The translations under genes were made by a program, and so were the position numbers. DNA of 64,000 nt from Pedobacter paludis (GTDB lineage: Bacteria > Bacteroidota > Bacteroidia > Sphingobacteriales > Sphingobacteriaceae): positions 124,001 to 188,000 of the forward strand of contig NZ_QGNY01000003.1 in assembly GCF_003173575.1 (NCBI RefSeq). The letters are read 5' to 3'. The notes under the pieces are model-generated. The model was given only the letters and a program-made list of their open reading frames with translations. It did no database searches and was not told the origin of the DNA. Positions 17,264-26,059 of the stretch are shown here, one piece after another. Within the stretch, counting starts at the first letter, position 1; every line of letters begins with the position of its first letter.

Positions 17264-17911
17264 ATGAAAAAAACTTTATTAATGCTCATCACTTTCCTCA
17301 GTTTTACAACTGCGGTAAACGCACAATTTGAAGGATCTAAACAAGTCTTCGAAAGTCCCAAATTAAAAGATGCGATTAAAATTCACAAACTGGTAGCCAT
17401 TTTACCTTTTGAAGTGAAGATCTCTTATCGCAAACAACCCAAAAATTTTAGCGCAGAAGCCAATCGCGACCAAGAACAATCTATGTCGAAATCTATCCAG
17501 TCCAGCATGTACACCTTTCTTCTAAGAAAAAGGTCTGACTACACTGTAGATTTTCAGGACGTAGACAAAACCAACATTCTTTTAAAAAAAGCAGGTATGT
17601 TGGGTAAACTAGATGAATATACAAGAGATGAAGTGGCAAAAGTACTTGGTGTAGATGCGGTTATTGGCGGAAAATTCGAAACTGAACAAACAAAAACTGA
17701 AGCTGGAGCGATTGCATCGGCAGTAATTTTTGGTGGCTTTGGAGGCAAGTCTGGAACAGGCACCATGTTTCTAACACTGAATAATGGTGGTGATGGCGAA
17801 CTGCTTTGGAGGTTTTTTAAAACTATGGATGATAACATCATGAGTTCTACCGACGATATGGTTGAGCGCATGATGCGGAAAATATCCAGAAATTTTCCAT
17901 ACAAGAGCTAA
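17264..17911 (+). CDS. Exported protein, CsgG/GNA1162-like
   Basis: A signal peptide (residues 1-20, ending AVNAQ) precedes a 195-residue alpha/beta domain. The opening VAILPFEVKISY, the middle VAKVLGVDAVIGGKFETEQ and the pattern of a target-dependent 'variable set' helix resemble the CsgG/GNA1162/YafT superfamily of periplasmic or outer-membrane-associated proteins. There is no lipobox cysteine, so this one is soluble. The specific role is unknown. A strong terminator directly follows the gene. Confidence 0.6.
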   Translation: MKKTLLMLITFLSFTTAVNAQFEGSKQVFESPKLKDAIKIHKLVAILPFEVKISYRKQPKNFSAEANRDQEQSMSKSIQSSMYTFLLRKRSDYTVDFQDVDKTNILLKKAGMLGKLDEYTRDEVAKVLGVDAVIGGKFETEQTKTEAGAIASAVIFGGFGGKSGTGTMFLTLNNGGDGELLWRFFKTMDDNIMSSTDDMVERMMRKISRNFPYKS

Positions 17912-17949
17912 AACAAAGAAGGCAGGATTTATTCCTGCCTTCTTTGTTT
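17911..17949 (+). terminator. Intrinsic terminator after the CsgG-like gene
   Basis: A perfect 17-bp stem (17911-17927 with 17933-17949; core GAAGGCAGGA/TCCTGCCTTC) with a 5-nt loop starts at the last base of the coding sequence. The right arm ends in a T-rich stretch. Confidence 0.88.
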
Positions 17950-18033
17950 AATAAGAAACTGGATTTAAAACTTGCTATATTTTAGAAAGTTGAAACCATT
18001 TTTGTTCTAAGCTGTTTTTAAATAAAAGGAATT

Positions 18034-18417
18034 ATGAAAACCAGCATATATAATAAAGAAGAGCATATTGAAGGTTATGTAGGTTCAGGTGAAAATAATG
18101 AACAGAAATCTGAAGTTCAGAAGCAATATGAGGCAGGAAATGATGGGAATAAAGTAACGAGTTTTGGAAAAGAAACTATTGAAAAGGCGAATGCGGATCG
18201 GTTACAGCAACCCATTACTGCGAGGGATGGTTTAGACAATACCGGAACGCAAGGCAAGGATTCTTTAAGTGATGATGCTTACAATAGCCCTGATAAAGAT
18301 CCGACAATAGAAAGCGCTGAAAGCCATACAGGAAGTTCATCTAGGGATTTTAAAGATCAGCCCAACCCAAATCTTAATCAGAGAGATGAAGATGAAGTAC
18401 TAAATACAGGAATTTAA
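18034..18417 (+). CDS. Hydrophilic, predicted disordered protein (127 residues)
   Basis: The protein is rich in Asn, Asp, Glu, Gln, Gly, Ser and Lys and has almost no long hydrophobic runs, cysteines or tryptophans, so it should be intrinsically disordered. It starts MKTSIYNKEEHIEGYVGSG. No family was recognised. It is followed 19 bp later by a small membrane protein gene, probably in one transcript. Similar hydrophilic proteins lie at 18901-19185 and 20250-20501. A stress or desiccation role is only a guess from composition. Confidence 0.6.
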   Translation: MKTSIYNKEEHIEGYVGSGENNEQKSEVQKQYEAGNDGNKVTSFGKETIEKANADRLQQPITARDGLDNTGTQGKDSLSDDAYNSPDKDPTIESAESHTGSSSRDFKDQPNPNLNQRDEDEVLNTGI

Positions 18418-18436
18418 ACAATTAAAATATAAAATT

Positions 18437-18631
18437 ATGAGTTTACTAAAATATGCAATATTAGGCGCCGCGGCTGTTTATGGTTTTAAATACGCCACCA
18501 AAAAAAGAGAGACAGATGGAAAATCTATAATTGATGATATTAGAGATAATGCGCCGGATTTTATTAATAAGGCCAAAGAATATGGAAACAGAGTGAAAAA
18601 AGATTATACTCAAACGAGCGATTTATACTGA
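18437..18631 (+). CDS. Small membrane-associated protein (64 residues)
   Basis: One N-terminal hydrophobic segment (residues 3-19, LLKYAILGAAAVYGFKYA) is followed by a charged, helical tail of about 45 residues. This layout resembles small YtxH-like proteins seen in stress regulons, but the similarity is general. It sits directly downstream of the 127-residue disordered protein gene. Confidence 0.55.
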   Translation: MSLLKYAILGAAAVYGFKYATKKRETDGKSIIDDIRDNAPDFINKAKEYGNRVKKDYTQTSDLY

Positions 18632-18870
18632 ATATAAGATCATCTAATCAGGTTAAAAATCATGACATATGTCAATAATTTTGTTTCAACACCCATTGTA
18701 AAATCGGGTTAAGATGTTCAATTTTGTTATATTATTAGGACTCGCGACAAGATTAAACCAAAATCACTTTGACTAAACAATTTAAGGGCTGACAATCAGG
18801 TTCTTGATTAAAATTTAAAGTTGTTGAGTTCTAAATTATTTTTCCATCTACCGGAAAAGTCATTCCTGTT

Positions 18871-18900
18871 AAAGAGGGATCATTTGGATGATCCCTCTTT
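18871..18900. terminator. Bidirectional intrinsic terminator
   Basis: A perfect 13-bp stem (18871-18883 with 18888-18900; core GAGGGATCAT/ATGATCCCTC) with a 4-nt TTGG loop and T-rich flanks. It separates the rightward small genes (ending 18631) from the leftward gene ending at 18901. The 18632-18870 stretch shows no gene. Confidence 0.85.
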
Positions 18901-19185
18901 TTATAAACTTTTGCCACCAATTCCCTTTTCATTTTCACTATTTCTGTTACCCACATCAGAATCATTTGCCAAATTCAAATTTTTTAAATCGGTATTAATT
19001 TGCTTGTCTACATCCTTTTCGGAAGTTTTTAGATGTTCTTCTTCTGGTGCATCTTTCTTTTTAAACGATGAAGGGTTTACCGCATGACCATAAGTTGGAT
19101 CTCCATTATCCCATTCAATATTTTGATTTTCATTCTTATCCTTTTCGGGATTAATCAAATTATTATTTTCTTCTCCAGTGTTCAT
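18901..19185 (-). CDS. Hydrophilic, predicted disordered protein (94 residues)
   Basis: The sequence is dominated by Asn, Glu, Asp and Lys; the only aromatic-containing island is IEWDNGDPTYGHAVNPSSF. No signal peptide or membrane segment is present and no family was recognised. Its stop codon directly abuts a strong terminator. It belongs to a local group of small hydrophilic genes around the response regulator at 19586. Confidence 0.55.
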   Translation of the reverse strand: MNTGEENNNLINPEKDKNENQNIEWDNGDPTYGHAVNPSSFKKKDAPEEEHLKTSEKDVDKQINTDLKNLNLANDSDVGNRNSENEKGIGGKSL

Positions 19186-19485
19186 AGTGATATTATAGTT
19201 TTTATCAATAACATATAATGGTCATAAAAAGTTTAATAATAAAATCATTAGACCTTTATAAAACAGCATAATAACATCGGTACAATCACCAGGTACGTAT
19301 TTATTCAGAAAATTGCAATTACCAAATTCAGGAATCAAAAAATTATAATTCCGTATAAGTGCAGATTACTGATCTTTTATACCTAAATTAACATTACTTC
19401 CTTTTGTGCAGTTAATGCAATGTTAAAAACATCTTAGCGCTAGAGACGATCCTGTTTATTACACTTAATATAATAAAGCCCCTAA
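19186..19485. other. Part of a 400-bp gap without a gene
   Basis: The gap between the divergent genes at 19185 and 19586 is AT-rich and contains no open frame with coding character on either strand. Its only structured part is the palindromic operator candidate at 19486-19513, listed separately. Confidence 0.6.
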
Positions 19486-19513
19486 ATGCGTATTAATACG
19501 CATATTTTGCGTA
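19486..19513. promoter_or_regulatory. Candidate operator with three TGCGTA half-sites
   Basis: ATGCGTATTAATACGCAT (19486-19503) is a perfect 18-bp palindrome. It is followed by another TGCGTA at 19508-19513, exactly 21 bp (two helical turns) after the first half-site at 19487. It lies 73-100 bp upstream of the response regulator start. Inverted half-sites of this size suit a NarL/LuxR-type dimer, so autoregulation or control of both flanking genes is plausible. Confidence 0.55.
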
Positions 19514-19585
19514 CTTACTCAAATATTAAGCTTTTTTATTATTTCGATATTTGAATCTAAGACTAGTTTAGAACCTTTGTAAAAA

Positions 19586-20248
19586 TTGAAAATCCCAATC
19601 AAAGTATTACTCGCTGATGATCATACAATTATGAGAAATGGCATTATATCTTTATTGAGTAATGAACCAACAATAAATATTATTGCTGAAAGTTCGAGTG
19701 GAAGCAAGGTATTAAATCTTCTAAAAACTGCGCCAATGCCAGATATCATCATTACAGATATCACATTGGCTGATATGAACGGCATAGAGCTTACAACAAT
19801 CATTAAAGCACGCTATCCGAAAATTAAGGTTATTATCCTCACTACTTTAGATCATGAAAATTACGTTTCACAGTCTTTGGATGCAGGAGCAAGTGGATAT
19901 TTGCTAAAAAGTGTAAATATTGAGGAAGTAATTTTTGCAATAAAGAATGTTTCTATGGGCTACAAATATATTTGTACAGCCATTACAATTAAACTTTTAG
20001 CCCAATTGCGAGGACGATTTGCAATTGGATCATCAAGCGTTTTAAAATCTGATATTGAACTTTCTAAAAGAGAATTAGAGATTCTTAATTTAATTGCAGA
20101 AGGATTTACCAACAGCGAAATTGCCGAAAAACTATTTACCAGCAAAAGAACGATTGAGGGAAACAGGCAGAGCTTATTAGATAAAACAGGTAAAAAAAAT
20201 ACAGCTTCCTTAATTAATTTTGTTGTAAGAAACGGTATTATAGATTAG
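19586..20248 (+). CDS. Orphan response regulator, NarL/LuxR type
   Basis: The receiver domain (residues 1-125) has the acidic pair D11-D12, the phosphoacceptor D58 (IIITDITLAD), T86 and K108 region (GYLLKS). The C-terminal LuxR-type helix-turn-helix spans about 155-215 (LSKRELEILNLIAEG, NSEIAEKLFTSKRTIEGNR). Translation must start at the TTG at 19586: a stop codon lies just upstream in frame, and the next ATG would delete part of the acidic pocket. No histidine kinase is adjacent, so it is an orphan. It ends 1 bp from a convergent gene. Confidence 0.85.
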   Translation: MKIPIKVLLADDHTIMRNGIISLLSNEPTINIIAESSSGSKVLNLLKTAPMPDIIITDITLADMNGIELTTIIKARYPKIKVIILTTLDHENYVSQSLDAGASGYLLKSVNIEEVIFAIKNVSMGYKYICTAITIKLLAQLRGRFAIGSSSVLKSDIELSKRELEILNLIAEGFTNSEIAEKLFTSKRTIEGNRQSLLDKTGKKNTASLINFVVRNGIID

Positions 20249-20249
20249 T

Positions 20250-20501
20250 TTATTCCTTGTCAATCCCAGTAGATTGATCAACACCTTTCGTATTATCGGT
20301 ATCATTTTTATCAGAACCATTTTCGTCACGGTGCTTTGGCGGATGCTCCATTCTACTTTCTTCCAGCTCAGAAAAATCGCTCCCTTTTTGGTTAGCCACC
20401 TCACCATGAGATGATGGCTGTTTATTTATTTCTTCCATTGGATCAGCAAAATCCTGACCTTCTACGATTTCTTCTGAATTTGTTATGTTTTGCTTTTTCA
20501 T
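20250..20501 (-). CDS. Hydrophilic, predicted disordered protein (83 residues)
   Basis: The protein is rich in Glu, Asp, Lys, Asn, Ser and His, with no hydrophobic core (for example MEEINKQPSSHGEVANQKGS). It ends 1 bp from the response regulator gene on the opposite strand. No family was recognised. Its composition links it with the hydrophilic proteins at 18034 and 18901. Confidence 0.5.
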   Translation of the reverse strand: MKKQNITNSEEIVEGQDFADPMEEINKQPSSHGEVANQKGSDFSELEESRMEHPPKHRDENGSDKNDTDNTKGVDQSTGIDKE

Positions 20502-20578
20502 GATATGGGTCTAAATAATAACAAACGGTTTGCAGCTCCTATTTGTTTCCATACAACCGGTAAATTAAAGAGCAAAAA

Positions 20579-20606
20579 AAAAGTCTCGATTTACATCGAG
20601 ACTTTT
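20579..20606 (-). terminator. Intrinsic terminator closing the str operon after rpsJ
   Basis: A perfect 12-bp stem (20579-20590 with 20595-20606; core GTCTCGAT/ATCGAGAC) lies 18 bp after the rpsJ stop. On the minus strand it is followed by a run of nine T, a textbook rho-independent terminator. It shows that transcription from rpsL to rpsJ ends here and does not continue to rplC. Confidence 0.9.
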
Positions 20607-20623
20607 CAGTTCTTTTAAATCAA

Positions 20624-20929
20624 TTAAACTTTGATTTCAACTTCAACACCGCTAGGTAATTCAAGTTTCATTAAAGCATCAACTGTTTTAGAGTTAGAGC
20701 TATAAATATCTAATAAGCGTTTGTAAGCGCACAATTGAAATTGCTCTCTAGCTTTTTTGTTTACGTGTGGAGAACGTAAAACAGTAAAGATTTTTTTCTC
20801 TGTAGGAAGTGGAATTGGTCCACTTACAACTGCACCCGTAGGTTTAACAGTTTTTACGATTTTCTCAGCAGATTTATCTACTAAGTTGTAATCGTAAGAT
20901 TTTAATTTAATTCTGATTCTTTGGCTCAT
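20624..20929 (-). CDS. rpsJ: 30S ribosomal protein S10 (NusE)
   Basis: S10 (101 residues) is part of the small-subunit head and, as NusE, of antitermination complexes. The ATG at 20929 gives [20 protein letters not shown]; an upstream in-frame start is not family-like. It contains [28 protein letters not shown]. It is the last gene of the str operon here, whereas it normally heads the S10 operon. Confidence 0.97.
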   Translation of the reverse strand: MSQRIRIKLKSYDYNLVDKSAEKIVKTVKPTGAVVSGPIPLPTEKKIFTVLRSPHVNKKAREQFQLCAYKRLLDIYSSNSKTVDALMKLELPSGVEVEIKV

Positions 20930-21076
20930 TTCTATTTTAATTATGATCCTTGTTAGAGCTATTAATAACAAAGACCGGATTTATTTTTGTGATTAAGAAT
21001 AAAAAAACAAGGAATAAAGACCACTGATGTAAACACCCTATCTTTTATCCTTGCTCTCTGTTCCTTTATCTTTTAA

Positions 21077-23191
21077 TTAGTCTTCAGACTTAATTCTGCC
21101 TTTTGATTTAGCAATTACTTCATCCTGTACGTTTTTAGGCGCTGCTTCATAATGGTCAAATTCCATTGTAGAAGTTGCACGTCCTGAAGTGATAGTACGT
21201 AACTGAGTTACATAACCAAACATTTCAGAAAGAGGCACAGTTGCTTTAATTACCTGAGATCCATTACGAGTATCCATACCTAATAATTGACCACGACGAC
21301 GGTTCATATCACCGATAACATCACCCATGTTTTCTTCAGGGGTTAAGATTTCGATTTTCATGATTGGCTCCATCAAAGTTGGTTTACATTTAGGTAAAGC
21401 CTCACGATATGCCATTTTAGCTGCAAGCTCAAATGATAAAGCATCTGAATCGACTGCGTGGAACGAACCATCAATCAAACGTACTTTCATATCAGGAAGT
21501 GGATAACCAGCTAAAACACCATTAGCCATTGCAGCCGCGAATCCTTTTTCTACAGAAGGGATAAATTCACGTGGAATTGAACCACCTGTAATTTCGTTCA
21601 CGAATTGTAAACCACCTTTTTCGAAATCAGCATCAATTGGAGAAATGATAATTTGAATATCAGCAAATTTACCACGACCACCAGATTGTTTTTTATATGT
21701 TTCACGGTGTTGAGTTGTACCGAAAATAGCTTCTTTGTAAGCTACTTGTGGTGCACCTTGGTTAACCTCTACTTTAAATTCGCGTTTTAAACGGTCAATT
21801 AAAATATCTAAGTGTAACTCACCCATACCAGAGATAACCGTTTGACCAGTTTCTTGATCCGTTTGAACTCTAAATGTAGGATCCTCTTCAGCCAATTTAG
21901 CTAAGCCCATACCCAATTTATCAACATCAGCTTGAGTTTTAGGCTCAATTGCTAAACCGATAACTGGCTCAGGGAAGTTCATTGATTCAAGAATGATTGG
22001 ATTTTTCTCTTCACATAGTGTATCACCTGTTTTAATATCCTTAAATCCAACTACTGCAGCAATATCTCCAGCAGCCACATTAGGCACAGGGTTTTGCTTG
22101 TTAGCGTGCATTTGGAAGATACGAGAAATACGTTCTTTACTTTCTGAACGGGTGTTATAAACGTAAGAACCAGCTTCTAGGTTACCTGAGTAAACACGAA
22201 TGAAACATAAGCGACCTACGAATGGGTCAGTTGCAATTTTAAAAGCTAAAGCTGCAAATGGCTCATTAATGCTTGGTTTTAATAAAACTTCAGCGCCAGT
22301 ATCAGGATTAGTACCAACAACACCTTCAGAATCAAGTGGCGAAGGCAATAACTCCATCACGTAATCCAACATGGTTTGAACACCTTTGTTTTTGAAAGAT
22401 GAGCCACAAACCATAGGTACAATTTTAGCATCTAAAACAGCTGCACGTAAAGCATCTAAAATCTCACGCTCAGTAATAGAATTTGGATCTTCAAAGAATT
22501 TCTCCATTAAAGACTCATCATAATCAGCAACTGATTCTAATAATTTTTCTCTCCACTCAGCAACTTCATCAAGCATATCTTCTGGGATAGGCACTTCAGT
22601 AAAGGTCATCCCTTTATCATGCTCATTCCAAACAATACCACGGTTGTTGATCAAATCAACCACACCTTTAAAGTTATCTTCAGAACCGATAGGTAACTGC
22701 AATGGAACTGCATTACTACCTAACATATCTTTAACCTGTTTAACAACTTTTAAGAAGTCAGCTCCAGAACGGTCCATTTTGTTAACGAAACCGATACGGG
22801 CAACATTATAGTTGTTAGCTAAACGCCAGTTGGTTTCTGATTGAGGCTCAACACCATCAACTGCAGAAAACAAGAATACTAAACCATCTAATACACGTAA
22901 CGAACGGTTTACCTCAACGGTAAAATCTACGTGTCCTGGTGTATCGATAATGTTCATGTGGTAAGCCTGACCTCTGTATTTCCACTCAACCGTAGTTGCA
23001 GCAGAAGTGATCGTGATACCACGCTCTTGCTCTTGCGCCATCCAGTCCATTGTTGCAGCACCTTCGTGCACTTCACCAATTTTATGACTAACACCAGCAT
23101 AATAAAGAATACGCTCTGTTGTTGTAGTTTTACCTGCATCAATGTGAGCCGCGATTCCAATATTTCTTGTAAATTTTAAATCTCTTGCCAT
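21077..23191 (-). CDS. fusA: Translation elongation factor G
   Basis: EF-G (704 residues) drives translocation with GTP hydrolysis. G-domain motifs are intact: [13 protein letters not shown] (P-loop), the switch II segment DTPGHVDFT, and [10 protein letters not shown]. Domains II-V follow, including [20 protein letters not shown]. The ATG at 23191 ([13 protein letters not shown]) is correct; the open frame extends upstream into simple-sequence DNA. It lies about 100 bp downstream of rpsG, across a stretch of GAATGA-type repeats. Confidence 0.98.
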   Translation of the reverse strand: MARDLKFTRNIGIAAHIDAGKTTTTERILYYAGVSHKIGEVHEGAATMDWMAQEQERGITITSAATTVEWKYRGQAYHMNIIDTPGHVDFTVEVNRSLRVLDGLVFLFSAVDGVEPQSETNWRLANNYNVARIGFVNKMDRSGADFLKVVKQVKDMLGSNAVPLQLPIGSEDNFKGVVDLINNRGIVWNEHDKGMTFTEVPIPEDMLDEVAEWREKLLESVADYDESLMEKFFEDPNSITEREILDALRAAVLDAKIVPMVCGSSFKNKGVQTMLDYVMELLPSPLDSEGVVGTNPDTGAEVLLKPSINEPFAALAFKIATDPFVGRLCFIRVYSGNLEAGSYVYNTRSESKERISRIFQMHANKQNPVPNVAAGDIAAVVGFKDIKTGDTLCEEKNPIILESMNFPEPVIGLAIEPKTQADVDKLGMGLAKLAEEDPTFRVQTDQETGQTVISGMGELHLDILIDRLKREFKVEVNQGAPQVAYKEAIFGTTQHRETYKKQSGGRGKFADIQIIISPIDADFEKGGLQFVNEITGGSIPREFIPSVEKGFAAAMANGVLAGYPLPDMKVRLIDGSFHAVDSDALSFELAAKMAYREALPKCKPTLMEPIMKIEILTPEENMGDVIGDMNRRRGQLLGMDTRNGSQVIKATVPLSEMFGYVTQLRTITSGRATSTMEFDHYEAAPKNVQDEVIAKSKGRIKSED

Positions 23192-23201
23192 TGTTTTGTT
23201 T

Positions 23202-23290
23202 AATGAATGAATGAGAAAATGAGTGAATGAGTGAATGTGCAAAATGCCATTCAAAACTCAATCATTCAATCATTCAAAATTCAATCATTT
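23202..23290. repeat. Simple GAATGA/TCATTC repeats between rpsG and fusA
   Basis: The region holds several copies of GAATGA or GAGTGAATG on one side (23203-23237) and of TCAATCATTCA on the other (23248-23290), forming a long imperfect hairpin when G-U pairs are allowed. It lies inside the str operon mRNA directly before the fusA start. It may affect mRNA processing or fusA translation, or may simply be a slippage product. Confidence 0.6.
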
Positions 23291-23294
23291 AATT

Positions 23295-23762
23295 TTAGAA
23301 TCTGAAGTGTGAGAACGCTTTGTTCGCTTCAGCCATTTTGTGCGTATCTTCTTTCTTCTTAACAGCAGCACCTTCACCTTTAGCAGCGGCTACAATTTCA
23401 CCAGCTAACTTCTCTTTCATGGTTTTTTCACCACGACGACGAGCATATAAAATTAACCATTTCATGCCTAAAGCTGTTTTACGCTCTGGTCTAACCTCAG
23501 TTGGAACCTGGAAGTTAGCACCACCAACACGACGAGATTTAACCTCTACAGCTGGCATAATGTTAGTTAAAGCACGTTTAAATATCTCTAAACCGTTTTC
23601 ACCTGCTTTCTTTTCAGCAATTTCAACAGCATCGTAAAAAATATCATAAGCGATAGATTTTTTTCCATCGTACATCATATTGTTTACAAAACGAGTTACC
23701 TGAACATCATTAAATTTTGGATCAGGAAGAATAATTCTCTTTTTTGGTTTTGACTTTCTCAT
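23295..23762 (-). CDS. rpsG: 30S ribosomal protein S7
   Basis: S7 (155 residues) nucleates assembly of the small-subunit head. It begins [17 protein letters not shown] and contains [44 protein letters not shown] and a C-terminal [15 protein letters not shown]. Seventeen bases separate it from rpsL. Confidence 0.98.
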   Translation of the reverse strand: MRKSKPKKRIILPDPKFNDVQVTRFVNNMMYDGKKSIAYDIFYDAVEIAEKKAGENGLEIFKRALTNIMPAVEVKSRRVGGANFQVPTEVRPERKTALGMKWLILYARRRGEKTMKEKLAGEIVAAAKGEGAAVKKKEDTHKMAEANKAFSHFRF

Positions 23763-23779
23763 TTCTTATTTCCTCCCGA

Positions 23780-24193
23780 TTATTTCTTTTTACCTTTTGT
23801 TGGCGCCGCAGCTACTTGTCCTGGTTTAGGACGTTTAGTACCATATTTAGAACGACGTTGGTTACGACCAGCTACACCTGATGTATCTAATGCACCACGA
23901 ATGATGTGGTAACGTACACCTGGTAAATCTTTAACACGACCACCACGGATCAAAACGATTGAGTGTTCTTGTAAGTTGTGACCTTCTCCAGGAATGTATG
24001 CATTCACCTCTTTACCGTTTGTTAAACGAACACGGGCTACTTTACGCATTGCTGAGTTTGGTTTTTTAGGGGTAGTGGTGTACACACGTGTACATACACC
24101 TCTTCGCTGTGGACAGCTGTCCAACGCTGGAGACTTACTCTTGAACTCCAGTGCTACTCTACCTTTTCTAACTAATTGTTGAATGGTTGGCAT
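23780..24193 (-). CDS. rpsL: 30S ribosomal protein S12
   Basis: S12 (137 residues) lies at the decoding centre. The conserved loops [18 protein letters not shown] and [16 protein letters not shown] are present, with the lysines at which streptomycin resistance arises unchanged. A basic C-terminal extension (PTKGKKK) makes it slightly longer than E. coli S12 (124). It is the first gene of the str operon, with a predicted leader of about 72 nt. Confidence 0.98.
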   Translation of the reverse strand: MPTIQQLVRKGRVALEFKSKSPALDSCPQRRGVCTRVYTTTPKKPNSAMRKVARVRLTNGKEVNAYIPGEGHNLQEHSIVLIRGGRVKDLPGVRYHIIRGALDTSGVAGRNQRRSKYGTKRPKPGQVAAAPTKGKKK

Positions 24194-24269
24194 TGTGCTT
24201 TTTTAATTTTTTATTTAATTATTTTACCGCTCCCCCGGCATCCTTACAGATAGCCCATAAAACGGACTG

Positions 24270-24300
24270 CAAAAGTAGAACAATTCTTTTTAAAAATCAA
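24270..24300 (-). promoter_or_regulatory. Predicted promoter of the str operon
   Basis: On the minus strand, TTG (24300-24298), a 20-nt spacer and TACTTTTG (24277-24270) fit the Bacteroidota consensus TTTG-N19/21-TAnnTTTG. The start site would be near 24265, giving a leader of about 72 nt before the rpsL ATG. Confidence 0.7.
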
Positions 24301-24651
24301 GGGGTTAGGAGAAAAAATTTGGAATGGGAAGATTCCAGTTTTGAATTGACGGTTAAGCAGTTGCGAATTTTCAGCAAACCCAAGTCCTACACTCGTCATG
24401 CTGAACATGTTTCATATCCCAACAGTTTAAAGACTCGCTTTTGGAAAGCAGTTACAGTAATTCTTCGGCTGCCTTTGGTCCCGCTAATGCTGCAAGCAAC
24501 AATGAAGAATTGTTGGCTTTCCGCGAATATCGGGTTTAGATGGCAGATGAAATTCGAGATTTTACCGGCTAAGCAGTTAATAATTACTAAGGCCAAAACG
24601 ATTAGAAAAAGACAAATTTATTTTTTTCTACATCATGTTAAATAACATATC

Positions 24652-24669
24652 TTTATTTACGTAAATAAA
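24652..24669. promoter_or_regulatory. Perfect 18-bp palindrome just upstream of the SPFH gene
   Basis: TTTATTTACGTAAATAAA is fully self-complementary and ends 5 bp before the ATG at 24675. It could be an operator or, in the mRNA, a structure that occludes the start site. A near-consensus TATCTTTA box overlaps it at 24648-24655. Confidence 0.45.
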
Positions 24670-24674
24670 ATTAT

Positions 24675-25577
24675 ATGTTCTTAAGTATTGTAGGTATTAT
24701 TATTCTAATTGTAGGCTTTATATTATCATTACCAAACAACCCAGCAAGCCGCTATGGAAATATTATAAAAATTGTTGGGATTGTAGTAGTGCTTATTGGC
24801 TTATCACTTTCCATGTTTAAAGTAATTGACGCAGGCGAAGTTGGTGTTAAAACTGTATTTGGAAAAGTAGATAATCAAGTTTTATATAGTGGACTGAACG
24901 TAATTAATCCAATTGCCGAGGTTACACCTTTTGATGTTAAAACCCAAAACTATACCATGTCTGGTGTTCACGATGAAGGAAACAAGGAAGGCGATGATGC
25001 ACTGCGTGTTTTATCTGCCGATGGTTTGGAAGTTGTAATTGACCTTTCTGTGTTATTTCGGGTAAAAGCGAGTTCTGCACCAGATATTTTAAAAGAAATA
25101 GGAACAGATTATCTGGAAAAAATTGTGCGCCCGGTTTCTAGAACGGCAATAAGAGATAATGCGGTTTCTTACGATGCGGTTGCTTTATATTCAAGCAAAC
25201 GCGATGAATTTCAATCTAAAATATTTGCCACAATAAATAAAAGCTTTTCCAAAAGGGGTTTAGAGTTAGAGCAATTATTGGTTAGAAACATTACCTTACC
25301 CGCATCTGTCAAGGCAAGTATAGAATCTAAAATAAACGCAGAACAGGATGCTCAGAAAATGACTTTCGTACTTCAGAAAGAACGCCAAGAAGCAGAGCGG
25401 AAACGTGTAGAAGCTCAGGGAATAGCCGATTACCAAAAAATTCTCTCCACTGGCTTAAGCGATAAACAGTTACAGTACGAATCTATTCTGGCACAAAAGG
25501 AAATTGCGAAATCACCAAATGCAAAAGTAATTATCATGGGAAATGGCAAAAGCGCACCCATTATATTAGGGAATTGA
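24675..25577 (+). CDS. SPFH/Band 7 (prohibitin-like) membrane protein
   Basis: Two N-terminal hydrophobic segments (residues 2-20 and 31-49) precede a Band 7 domain (about 52-230; VIDAGEVGVKTVFGKVDNQVLYSGLN) and a coiled-coil tail rich in Glu, Lys and Gln (EAERKRVEAQGIADYQKIL). Such proteins form large membrane-anchored rings involved in membrane microdomains and protease control. No NfeD or FtsH gene is adjacent, so the partner is unknown. The gene ends 1 bp from a convergent lipoprotein gene. Confidence 0.87.
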   Translation: MFLSIVGIIILIVGFILSLPNNPASRYGNIIKIVGIVVVLIGLSLSMFKVIDAGEVGVKTVFGKVDNQVLYSGLNVINPIAEVTPFDVKTQNYTMSGVHDEGNKEGDDALRVLSADGLEVVIDLSVLFRVKASSAPDILKEIGTDYLEKIVRPVSRTAIRDNAVSYDAVALYSSKRDEFQSKIFATINKSFSKRGLELEQLLVRNITLPASVKASIESKINAEQDAQKMTFVLQKERQEAERKRVEAQGIADYQKILSTGLSDKQLQYESILAQKEIAKSPNAKVIIMGNGKSAPIILGN

Positions 25578-25578
25578 T

Positions 25579-26037
25579 TTAATTACAATCATTAAAACTT
25601 TCTTTTAGTGCTTTTAGTTTTGCAACCGCAGCTTCAAGTTCTTTTGGTGCCTTGCCATATTCGAAAGTGATTTTATACTGTTTTCCATCAGCGTTAATGG
25701 CTACATACTCCGCGCCACCATCGGCACAATCCGGGCAACCGATTACTTCTGGCAAAGCCGAAATTTTATCCGAATTCAATAAATCCTTTATTGCGTTAAC
25801 CTCATCTTCAGAAATGCTTTTGCTACATGTTTTTGTATCGGGAGCCTGCCCGTTTTTAGATTTTGAAAACACAACCTTCAAATCGCTAATGGTTAAGTTG
25901 TTTGAGCAATAGCCGATACACATTCCAAAAGATGTTCCATAGCCAATGCTATTTAGATTTTTGATCTGGCCTTTTTTACAGGCAGAAAAAGTGCAAATTA
26001 AATATAGCAGGCAAATAATAGGAAGCGCTTTTTTCAT
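25579..26037 (-). CDS. Cysteine-rich lipoprotein of unknown function
   Basis: The signal peptide ends in a lipobox (TFSAC, Cys20), predicting a lipid-anchored protein. The mature 130-residue domain contains FGMCIGYC, a further Cys in TKTCSK, the pair CPDC and a final Cys, which could form disulfides. The segment around GTSFGMCIGYCSNNLTI vaguely resembles the DUF6438 family. A TATCTTTG box lies 22 nt before the ATG (26060-26067). Confidence 0.6.
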   Translation of the reverse strand: MKKALPIICLLYLICTFSACKKGQIKNLNSIGYGTSFGMCIGYCSNNLTISDLKVVFSKSKNGQAPDTKTCSKSISEDEVNAIKDLLNSDKISALPEVIGCPDCADGGAEYVAINADGKQYKITFEYGKAPKELEAAVAKLKALKESFNDCN

Positions 26038-26059
26038 AGGTTTTGTTTATCGGATTCCT

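Larger units (their letters stand above)
24194..24674. other. 481-bp gap upstream of rpsL with a degenerate repeat
   Basis: The first 107 bp carry the str operon leader and promoter. The segment about 24390-24590 contains the phrase CGTCATGCTGAACATGTTTC, which resembles an interspersed sequence I remember from several Bacteroidota intergenic regions, and inverted fragments such as AATTCTTC/GAAGAATT. Open frames here (plus 24187-24645) show no protein-like composition or recognisable domain and are probably not genes. Confidence 0.5.

Noticed and set aside
24187..24645. Open frame of 152 codons upstream of the SPFH gene
   Set aside because: It overlaps the rpsL start and promoter region on the opposite strand, has no recognisable domain and an odd composition; the DNA looks like decayed repeat sequence.
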